DNA from: Sipunculus nudus
Taxonomy: Eukaryota > Annelida > Sipuncula > Golfingiida > Sipunculidae
DNA: 64,000 nt
Direction of reading: 5' to 3'
Assembly: GCA_026874595.1 (NCBI GenBank)
Contig: CM049321.1
Location: forward strand, 50,201,297-50,265,296
Below the pieces are notes generated by a model. That model was given only the letters and a program-made list of their open reading frames with translations. It had not been told where the DNA came from and made no database searches. Made by a program: the position numbers and the translations under genes. Below, one piece after another: positions 52,201 through 61,216 of this stretch (positions are counted from its first letter, which is position 1; each line of letters begins with the position of its first letter).

Positions 52201-52744
52201 TTGTGAAAAGTCTACATACAGGCAACTTTGCTATCAAATAATTTGACTTATATCATTGCTGCATCTTGACCTAATGATAATCAAATTTTGCAAGAAGGAT
52301 GGTTTTGTTTACAAAATTTGTGTCTTGCATTATTAACCGCCTTGTACTCTGTCTTCCGTACTATATCATAAAATAACAAAAATTCGCTTTAATATTTATC
52401 TAATGTAAATCAATATAGGGACATACTTTTCTTTATACCCCCGAAAGACTTTATTAAGTTACACTGCTGGTTTTGTGTGTGTGTGTGTTTGTTTTTTTTT
52501 TTTTAGTTTTTCCTACATTATATTTTTTGGTCATTTGTCTTTGATAGGTCTTTATTATGGAGCTTTTGTACACCATTTGCACAAACAAGTTACTCAATTG
52601 CCGGCATGGATATGAGGAAATCTCATTATTGTTAAAACTTTTCGACTGAGTATTCCAGGAGAGAACGAGTTTTGGTCAGAGACAACTGTGGATCCTGTAA
52701 CCTAATGCCAGTAATAACGGTGCCGTTTTAATTTAAAGTTTGCA

Positions 52745-52762
52745 ATATATATATATATATAT
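52745..52762. repeat. Short (TA)n tract
   Basis: Nine TA units near the end of copy A, absent at the homologous place in copy B (63670). Confidence 0.85.
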
Positions 52763-52889
52763 TGATCAAAATAAGGATTTCCTTACATTGTATCAAATGC
52801 ACAAGGACAGACCTTCGTTCCCAATCCCTAAACACTGAGGGAGACAGGTCTCCTTGTTCCCCTGAAAAAAAAGGTCCATGCCTTGGACT

Positions 52890-53140
52890 CGGACTTTGAC
52901 CCGGGTGGCTTGGACTCGGACTCGACCCGGGTGGCTTGTATTGGACTTCGACCCGGGTGGCCTGTATTGGACTTTGACCCGTGTGGCTTGTATTTGAATA
53001 TTAACACGGGTGGCTTGTATTTGAATTTTAACCTGTGTGGCTTGTATTTGGACTTTGACCTTGGTGGCTTGTATTTGGACTTTGACTCGGGTGGGTTGGA
53101 CTCGGACTTTGACCTCTGAATTTGATGGTGTGGACTCGAC
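52890..53140. repeat. 27 bp minisatellite upstream of the TM7 exon
   Basis: About nine units of form GACTTTGACCCGGGTGGCTTG followed by TATTTG or GACTCG. The 27-base period keeps frames open on both strands, giving artefact ORFs 52793-53155 (minus, VKVQIQATR repeats) and 52883-53119 (plus). It ends about 75 bp before the acceptor. Confidence 0.9.
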
Positions 53141-53216
53141 TAGTGTGTACCACACTAATGATTTATTTTTAATATTTACTGATCAATCTCTCAATGTTTT
53201 AAATTTATCTATACAG

Positions 53217-53425
53217 AGATGGTCCTGTACGCTTTCCTTCTTCTGGCCGGGCTGAACAGCTGCGTCAATCCGTGGATCTTCTTCCTCTTCAACTTGAACT
53301 TACTGAGACGTACCTTCCTGTGCCGAAATCGACAGAGTACGACTTTATCCAGGCTGCGAAAATTCTTTCGGCCGGAAGAACCGCCAGTCATCCCAACTGC
53401 CCATTCGCCACGTTGTGTAAATTGA
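53217..53425 (+). CDS. Vasopressin/oxytocin-family GPCR, last coding exon (TM7 and C-tail)
   Basis: This exon completes the receptor begun at 20381. The acceptor is TATACAG|AG with a pyrimidine-rich tract and a plausible branch site (TTACTGAT) upstream. The last base of exon 1 (G) plus AG makes codon 288 (Glu), and the frame then runs open to TGA at 53423-53425. It encodes TM7 with LLAGLNSC and NPWIF (N305, P306, F309), helix 8 with a basic LLRRTF, C323 as a possible palmitoylation site, and a short Ser/Thr- and Arg-rich tail ending at residue 356. Vasopressin/oxytocin receptors have LASLNSCCNPWIY here, so this exon is the expected missing piece. The tyrosine of NPxxY is replaced by Phe. Both the phase match and the homology of the joined product support the link despite the 32 kb gap. 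No transcript evidence is available here. Confidence 0.88.
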
Positions 53426-53837
53426 AACTTGAGCAAGGGAAAAATATAATGAGCCAGCAACAATTTCAATGCATCTTCAGATGCGATGTTTCACTTTATC
53501 CGGAGGGTGAAGGTTTCGGCTTCAACAGAATGGTACAGGATTGTGTTAATTATAACATTATAACATATGTTTACAATAGAGATACCGTTCTTTCACCCAC
53601 GTGGGCTATGTTGGTGGTAGTTGAGGGTCGATGGTTTACAACTGGTGTTTCTTTTAAATACATAACGGCTCCGTATTAAGATGTATTTCCTAAACCTGAT
53701 ACGTGTGCACATAAACTAGCTAAGTGTTTACTCAGGGGGATGAAGGAAATGAAAGACGTAGTGTTTTTTTTTAGGACTACATTAATTTCATACAAAAGAC
53801 GAATTTGGTAAGTTGTCGAATGGCAAATTACGTGAAA

Positions 53838-53839
<2 letters not shown>
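53426..53839 (+). other. Probable 3' UTR and 3' flank of the receptor gene
   Basis: Follows the TGA at 53423-53425. No AATAAA was found close by; ATTAAA near 54415 is the nearest variant noticed. The transcript end is unknown. Confidence 0.4.

Positions 53840-53901
<62 letters not shown>
53840..53901. repeat. (TA)n microsatellite
   Basis: Pure TA tract. Confidence 0.97.
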
Positions 53902-53904
<3 letters not shown>

Positions 53905-54021
53905 AGTAAAGCCGTGTTAGTCAGTAGTAGAATTTTATGTAAAGAGAAAAGGGACGCCTTATAGACAGACTAAAAAAAAGCAAGTTAGTCTATCTAAACG
54001 GCGTCACTCTTTCTGTTTGCC

Positions 54022-54025
<4 letters not shown>

Positions 54026-54070
<45 letters not shown>

Positions 54071-54325
54071 TATGTATATATATATATATTTATTTATGCC
54101 TAGTTAATATAATATATATATATATATATATATACATATATATCTGTGTTTGTAAAAGTGTGTGTATACATGTTAATATGTATATGTACATATTAGTGGT
54201 AATGTAATGGGCCGTTTTTATCAATGTGTGTATTATTATTGTTATTCTATTTTCTTAGGGTGTCGAGTATTACTACAGACACTTCTATATATATATGTAT
54301 GTATATATATATATATATATGTATA
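54026..54325. repeat. Cluster of (TA)n tracts
   Basis: Three TA tracts (54026-54090, 54112-54146, 54285-54325) with ATGTATA-type interruptions. A C run follows at about 54687-54699. Confidence 0.93.
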
Positions 54326-55138
54326 TGAGTAAATTCATATACTTATAGGCGACTTTTATTGATACATAGAATGCCAGACACAAACCCACACACATCATTT
54401 CCTGTAATGAGGGATATTAAACTGAAGTTTCTGGTACTAGTTTCTATCTGCCCTGCACAATTTTCTGGATATATGTTCTTGGAGGAATACGTTTTGGCCT
54501 TATCTTAGTGACTTATAACAAAATGCAAATTGAAATCCACCGCAGTAGACCTGTACCTACTTTCTTGTCAATATGACGGACCCGAAAGCTCTGTGTAAAT
54601 CGCTGTCGACAGGTGTCGCCAATGGCTTATTAAAAGTTTGTTAATACATATATGAAACACACATACTTTCATACAGCAGGAGGAACCCCCCCCCCCCCCG
54701 ATGTAAATGATTATTATTTTCACTCATGTGACTTTATCATCAAATATACTCCAAAGGAACAGTAAAGTAATAGGTATAAAGGAAAACGTGGCTATATATT
54801 TTCTGATATCAATGATGATGTCAGTCTAATCCGACTTTCCTGGTCTGTCAGACCCTGTTCGTTCTAGTAACCTTTCCGCCCTAGGAGACACAAAGCCAGG
54901 GCAGCCGTGACAGGCGCTGGAACTATCGGTTATTGCATATCGAAATGATGTACATATAACATATATACAGACAAGGCACACGCAAGCAAACATACACATA
55001 CGTGATATTTAACCCTTATACTGAGGCAAACGGAAATGTGTTTGTGAAATATATGTTTTCTTTGATTTGATATTTCAATATATTTATATGTATGTAGATC
55101 ACATATTAACATATAATTCTTTATCATTTTATAGAATA

Positions 55139-55239
55139 CAGTAAACCTCACAAACACGACCACCTACAGGGCCATCAAAAGTGGTCGTCTTAGCGGGGTG
55201 GTCGCGATAGCTGGGTAGTCGTCAGGCGAGATTTCACTG
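55139..55239 (+). mobile_element. Short TA-flanked MITE, relative of 6002-6177
   Basis: CAGTAAACCTCACAAACACG...GATTTCACTG, 101 bp, flanked by TA (55137-55138 and 55240-55241), with ACGACCACC and inverted GTGGTCG motifs inside. A decayed internal-deletion relative of the 6.0 kb element. Confidence 0.65.
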
Positions 55240-55929
55240 TAGTTTTGATAGAATTTCAAGCAACTGTCAATGTGCAAAAGCGCTATGGTCCTAGTCATAC
55301 AGCTATTCGTAATTTAAATTGTGACGTTGTGCATATATTTTAATCAAAATGCATTATTGAACATTATTGTTGCTGCATTTTATATACATTGGAATTTTTA
55401 GGAAAATTGCATTCACTTGGCCACAAAATTTGCGATTGACGATATGCTCATTAAGCTTAATGTATTTTTTTTATTGTACTATCACCCTTTCAGTAAATTA
55501 TATCGTATTCCAAGCTGTCTTTTTTTCTCACACTGTTATATCCGTGACGGAGCTTAGCCGTGAACACAAGATTCAGTAGCCTGGTCAGCCTGTACTTAAG
55601 TCTTAACTGAAGTCATAGGCGGGAACGCACTCTAAAAGCCGTCCGTGTTATTGCATCAAAACCACCGTAAACAAGATAATCTTTACTATAGGGAACGAAT
55701 GGTGAATTAACACTAAATAATATACGTAAGCTCACAAACCAAAATATTAATTCATCAGGCTCTATGGTAACAGGCTTGTTGCTGAGTAGCTATTGTCCAG
55801 TTACCAGTACGGAAGACGTTTGTTTTCACGCGGTCAGAGATTCAACACACATGCAGGGGTACTTTCCGATAAGCCGAGTCAAAACGGAATTGTTCTCACA
55901 CATGTTAGGTATTGTTAGAATGTAAACAT

Positions 55930-55930
55930 A

Positions 55931-55964
<34 letters not shown>

Positions 55965-55965
55965 T
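55930..55965. repeat. (ATT)n microsatellite at copy B start
   Basis: The duplication homology begins immediately after it, as it begins after the (ATT)n LINE tail in copy A. Confidence 0.9.
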
Positions 55966-56126
55966 AATAATCTCCTGTCTCACTTCAGCGGAGCAGTTTA
56001 TATCTGTGAATGGGTTCCACGTTCTCAGTATCGGCGAATTAGTCTGTTTAACTCTGTTATCATGTTTTCCTCACTTTGTCACGTTTCCTAAATCTACATT
56101 TATCTTACATTTCGATTTTGCTAATA

Positions 56127-56611
56127 CAACGCTGTAAACACAGCGCGTGACCTCCCGAAGACCTTCAACTCACACGCTGTGAAGAATGGAAAGAATTTTT
56201 TTTTAGGTTTGTCAAGCTACCAAACACCCAGTCAGTTTGCGCTAGATAAGCTAAAATCTGATTGGTTCAGCGTGTAAACAAAGTTGACTGCGGCCATGCG
56301 GAGCTCATAAAACGAAATCTGTAAACAACGATGACTGCGTTCATGCGTAGCTCGTCTTACGGCACTGCAAGAGAGGAAATTTGCAAATTTTGCGGGGGAT
56401 CATTAACTGACCCAAGACCATACCAGCAAGATAGTATTGAGACTGTCCTGAAAGGTAACAATTGTATCCTTACGGGGTGGTTAAAATTACGCAGCAGGGA
56501 ATTACACAGAGACAGCATGGTGGCCAAACTGGACGTTTAACCGCGGTTTCGTGCAGCGGTTTGTGGAGCGAATAGTTGAGCATAGCGTAACTGCTGCTTA
56601 TGGAGCGTATA
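56127..56611 (+). mobile_element. Nonautonomous DNA transposon insertion in copy B
   Basis: Copy A has uninterrupted GCTAATATATGC at the homologous place. Copy B has CTAATA on both sides (56121-56126 and 56612-56617) of a 485 bp insert, so a 6 bp target duplication is seen directly. The insert begins CAACGCTGTAAACACAGC and its reversed end reads TATACGCTCCATAAGCAGC, a loose inverted repeat. It contains the 69-codon ORF 56331-56540, described separately. Confidence 0.7.
56331..56540 (+). pseudogene. Possible helicase-like N-terminal remnant inside the copy B insert
   Basis: The 69 aa frame has a CxxC pair (CKFCG, about residues 19-23) and then RPYQQDSIETVLKGNNCIL (about 29-47). That resembles the R-P-Y-Q...A-L-x-G-x-N/D region just before the Walker A motif of superfamily 2 helicases. 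The Walker A P-loop is absent; unrelated residues follow directly. This would fit an internal-deletion derivative of an element that encodes a helicase-like protein. AAAG|GTAACA after LK could also be a splice donor. Similarity is short and judged by eye. Confidence 0.3.
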
Positions 56612-57360
56612 CTAATATATGCAACAATTTATTTTATTTAATTCAAAATGTCTTACATAAAATTACTTATGTTCTAATTATAATCCTTTTTTTTATAATA
56701 TACACAAATTTTATATATGAGCAGAACTTTATTTGTTTTTAAAAATGTGTTTAAAAGTTATTTCTTAATTGGAAACCCTCCACACAATACTATTTTCAAG
56801 GTTAAAAGGGCATGAATACTCCATTATGATCTCATCCATTCTTTAACACATTCTTGTTGCATTATTGTTGTTATGAGACCATGCTAGATCACGAGTTGCC
56901 TTGGGAAAATATGTGTGCCTACTTTCACAAACACTGTAAGGGTAACGGCCTAAATTGTGTTTAAACGCTGACGTTTCTCATTCTTAATTAAAGTATTAGA
57001 TCTGCAGGATTCCATGTCTGTTTGGGACTACAGGACAATGCAGATCATCCGCTTCCTGTCATTTAATATTCAATCTCGTTACGCTGTTCAGGTTTTTACA
57101 GCGCCTGCCGGACCTGTGCATGTAATCCATCCCATTCCTGTGTTATAACGCCGAGGAATCCCCTAAAAGTAAATTAAAAGCACTCTCTATGCACCGAAGC
57201 CTCTATGCACACCAGCGGCGTAGGTATAACTGTAGTTAAGAGGGTAACGTAGTCCGTCAAAAATGCTGGATAAGATTTCAAGGCAGATTACATATCTTTG
57301 GTGTTTTGCGGTAAGCACTTGATGGAATCAGTAATACTGTGGATTCAGAATTGCTCGTTG

Positions 57361-57414
57361 GGTTTTTATTTTCGTGGAATTTGTGGGTAACATTTATCCA
57401 CGAAATTAAAAACC
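57361..57414. repeat. Hairpin repeat with CGTGGA/TCCACG arms
   Basis: GGTTTTTATTTTCGTGGA pairs with TCCACGAAATTAAAAACC (18-base arms, one mismatch, loop of about 18). One arm motif recurs near 6990. Such CCACGAAATTAAA repeats are common in bivalve and gastropod DNA (from memory). Confidence 0.6.
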
Positions 57415-58435
57415 AATAATCAATAAGTTTATAATAGAATTTTTGAAGTCCATCGACCCTGTGCATTGAGTCATCGTGTTGGCCCGCTTTCACTGTCTAT
57501 GCTAGCAAATGATACTGATGGATAAAAGAAAACGATATGTAGCCCATCAATTAAAACAAAAATAATTATATTTGAGGGAAGATATTCAGTTCCATCTGGG
57601 GGAGCAAACAAACCAAGACTTCATCAATGTCGGACTTACTAGTGACTGTTATATGTAGACTTGCTCTATCTCATATTATCTCGCTAAAAGTCGTAGGTAA
57701 AGTTCATTTTGCCCTGCTAATCTTATTTGATTTTTCGTTTGAAAGAATTTCATGTTTAAATAAAAAAAAAAAAAAAAACAAACGTGAGACACAGTTTATC
57801 TAATTATCCCTCCGCTTGGTTATGAGTCACGCTCAGCTGAGCACAATTATGAGCTGGAGCCCAGTCTAACTGTGGCAAGTCAGTTAACTAGGGGATTTCA
57901 TCTGAACGAACGACCTACAAAGAAGTTTTAATTCTTTTAATTAATGGATACGTAGAAAATAAATATTAACTTCCGTTGGTTCTTAAAATTAAAAAACCAC
58001 AATCAGTATGTCAGTTCATCGGAGGATTTGTTCTCACGAGCGCAGACCACATCGGACCTGGCAATTTTCCCGGCGGGGCTTAATGAGATGTCAAGATATG
58101 CGGGGAAGCGAACTACAATAGCCGATCAGTGCCGGGAGAATACGAAAGTGCAATAAAATTCCAGGGACAGCATGTCGGACTGTCTTTGATGTCAGAGTAG
58201 ACAATCCTTTTCTTAACCCAAAATAATTCAGATAAGTCATCCGATATATTTGTCATTGAATATATCGCTTGTACGGGGACTGTGTGTTTTTTTAACAAAA
58301 GTAAAAACACTGATCTTTGGCTTATTTTCAGGTCTGTTCACATATTAATTGTGATACAATGGCTGACTAGGAACGATTAATCCACGAAAGTTTTAACCAA
58401 GTTTGGCAGCTCGAACAAGTACAATGACGTAGTTC

Positions 58436-58690
58436 CGGTCGTCCCACAATGCCTAAATGGAAGAGGTTCAATATAAGTAGAAACGACCTCTGGGAGGGTG
58501 ACACTCGTTCGTGAGTGATACATGATTTTTGGACACCATCTCAGACTGTTGATATCCAGCGTTCACCCTGGTAGGGGGCCGACCGTAACAAAATTTCCCT
58601 GCTACCCGGTAGAGATGTGAACCCACGATGTCCATGCCTTGAGCCATGTGCTCTACCCTCAGACCACATAAGTCGGTGCGAGTTCTTGAC
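58436..58690 (-). repeat. tRNA-derived SINE in copy B
   Basis: Paralogue of the SINE at 48577-48835 by position and sequence, so the SINE predates the duplication. Minus-strand B box GTGGGTTCACATCTC and A-box-like TGGTCTGAGGGTAGAGCA. ORFs at 58468-58716 and 58541-58774 lie inside it and are not genes. Confidence 0.65.
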
Positions 58691-60910
58691 ATGTCCGGCA
58701 ATTGTATCAAATTCACAGTACTTGTATAGACGTCCGTTGCCAGATCTTCGGCCTAGTCCCACGTATATGAACAAAAGCTGATATCAATAAGCAAAAGGTC
58801 ACAATTGGAACTAGCCAGCAAGGGTGACTAAAATGATAAATATATCTGAGGATACATTTTACACTTGCCTGTTAACGGTGCAAGACATTTCGTCGCCGCA
58901 GGCGGCTAATTTGGGACCCGTCGGCCGAATTGGTTAGATCATCGTCTCAGGAACCGGCTGTTTGATGCCGAAAGAACGTGACACGTCTCATCACAGCCTG
59001 TATTTATTTATTTATACCAGATGGGCTGGGAGGTGAGAATATTTTTTTTTCAAAAGGAATGGACCGTAGGGTTAGTTTGGCTGGTTGCTGACTTTGCCTT
59101 ACTTACCGGACTTAATATTTAATATCAAACACAGAAATAGAAGAAGAATAATCGACAGATTTAACTTTAAATTTTAAGAGAATATTTATTGAATGTGTGT
59201 ATAAAACTGCCCTGGAGTAGAGCCCCCGTGATTTTGAGAGCAATCAAGTTATTCTCAAATGACTGGACGTATACACGAGGGAGAATGAATTATAATTGAA
59301 AGGTTTTAGAGGGCACAGGTAAGCAAGGTGTGCTTGATTACCCGAGTCCGTCCTGTCATTCACTTGTTTGGTATGGACAGCGTATGTACGTCCGTCCATA
59401 CGTGCGATATCTTGTGGAAAGGATTTGATGGTTTCGACAAATCCCACTTGACCTATTAGATTATCTCGCCTGGGTTCGGTGCCCTGCATAACCCATGCAT
59501 ATTTAGTAAGTTTAAAGGTCCCCCGGCTTCTTCGAGTTGCCGCCGAAATAACTTACCAGGAACATGACGGACTTTCAGGAAACTCACTATAAATATGTCC
59601 CAAGATAATTTCTCATTTGTATTTATTTTTGCGTATATTTAATGAGGTCAGATTTCATGTGACATGCGATTGCTATAGTATACACTTTTGTGGCGTTTTT
59701 GCTAATTTAAATATTTCTTGTTCAGATTTGCCTTATAGCCATTGACGCAAATGAGTTGCGAAATTGGTCAGAGCCTCAATACACAGCTCTCATACCTCGG
59801 AACCAATTTGGCTTTTTGCCAACTTTCTGAAGGCGATACCTACCCTGGTGAGCAATTTTAACCTTGCAAGTAGTTGTTAAGAGGATTTTTGCCAAATAGC
59901 GAATGGAAGATGATCCTAGCGGAAGATGTGTAATTATTAAATCATTCCCTAAATCTGACGATATTAGAACTCTCCCTTTAGGCAGAGTTTTGCTTGGAGA
60001 TGTTGATATCCTGATAGTGAGTACACTTGAAATTTATAACAGCATTGTGCTGGTAAGAAATGAGATATAACTCATTCGTGCTTGATAAGAATTTTTGCCG
60101 TTAAATCAACGACCCACAAAGCTAGAACTTTAAATACATCGCCATGGGAATTGCCTCATCTTTTACAAGGGCATAAACTAGCCGTAAATACATGACTCAG
60201 TGGGCATTAAAACTTAAATTGTACGTCGAACGTTTTTATTGTCAAAGGGTCAAAATGGCGCTGGTAATTGATGTGCTTCCGTGTTCAGGGATGAAATTAG
60301 TAAAGCCACTAACATACATATTTTTTTTTGCTGCGGACTCTAGGACCAAACAGTTTACCAGCTGCAAGAAGTTTAACTTGACTCAGGAGAGCTGATAACT
60401 GCCACAGGGTTTGTCTGATAGTGAACGGTACTCTTGTTGTAGTACTTTAGAATTCATGGGTGCACTGAGATTTATGTAAAAAAACGGGACTGGTTTCTTT
60501 AAGCCTCACTAACAGTAAGGAGATTTTATCTTTATATCTATATTTTGATCAATGTATTTTTGGATGGACCTGCTTCGATGGGTGCCAAAACATCGGTTAC
60601 AATTATTTTCCCTTTTTCCCTTTTTTTTCGCCCGTGTAGACGCTAGATCTCCAGTACAGGGGCCCGGAGGCTTGGCTTGCCATCGGTCGTCGATTGCAGA
60701 CATCCCGTTTCAATTAATATTTAATTAGAGAATGGGTTTGTGCCCACTACGTACCCACTACAAAAAGTACTGAGACCATATCAACTGAATTTCAAGAATA
60801 TAATAAGAAACAGCCACCAGTTATCTAAATAAATGATTAGGTCAGGATATTTTTTTATCGATAAGACCATGGGCAGTTTAATATATGGGCTGGAGTTAAT
60901 GGGATTATAA

Positions 60911-61216
60911 GGCAAAACAAATAAAAGGTATGGTTCTCAGGCACCGCTCGAGTCAATTTTTTACTCCCAGCATCAAACATTGTTATATTGATTTTAATCT
61001 TTCAAGAAGATAAAATAATGCAATTTTGATACGATTTCCTTGTTATTTAGTGCTTTTACCTGTTTAGCAAAAACACCCTGTTATTTTCATGTCTATCATG
61101 GTCATATGACATTTTTTATCGAAACATACAAAAAAGGTCAAACGTATAATACCGCCCACCCGCAGTGATTTCTGGAAAAAAGTGCCTGAGAACCATACCT
61201 TTTCATTTTGTTGGCC
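60911..61216. mobile_element. 306 bp MITE with about 34 bp inverted termini, inserted in copy B
   Basis: The left terminus (60911-60944) contains AAAAGGTATGGTTCTCAGGC. The right terminus (61182-61216) is its inverse, GCCTGAGAACCATACCTTTT, with outer GGCAAAACAAAT versus inverted GGCCAACAAAATG. TTATA-like sequence flanks both sides. Copy A lacks the element (around 50117-50140), so it moved after the duplication. No coding capacity; superfamily not assigned. Confidence 0.8.

Larger units (their letters stand above)
47757..52882 (+). repeat. Segmental duplication, copy A
   Basis: About 5.1 kb aligned collinearly to copy B (55966-63794). Shared landmarks include ATCTGTGAATGG/CGTTCTCAGTATCGGCGA at the start, CCTGTGTTATAACGCCG, the inverted SINE, GGAGTAGAGCCCC, TTTCCCTTTTTCCC/GCTAGATCTCCAGTACAG, GAGAATGGGTTTGTGCCCAC, ATATCGGGTATTGATATAACC, TTTCCCTGGGTAA and GACAACTGTGGATCCTGTAA. 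It starts just after the (ATT)n tail of the LINE and ends at a GGACT minisatellite about 335 bp upstream of the TM7 exon. Confidence 0.9.
21243..53216 (+). other. 31,974 bp phase-1 intron of the receptor gene
   Basis: Starts GTAAGTAC and ends in TACAG, and splits codon 288 after its first base. Its position, between TM6 and TM7, matches the known large coding intron of vertebrate oxytocin receptor genes, which supports shared ancestry. It contains the repeats listed separately. No second gene with credible coding signature was recognised inside it on either strand. Confidence 0.85.

Noticed and set aside
52793-53155. 120 aa minus-strand ORF and 78 aa plus-strand ORF over the same stretch
   Set aside because: Both are open only because the minisatellite period (27 bp) is a multiple of three; the products are pure 9-residue repeats.
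53272-53679. 135 aa plus-strand ORF overlapping the last receptor exon
   Set aside because: It is a different frame of the TM7 exon and its 3' flank; the receptor frame has clear family homology and this one has none.
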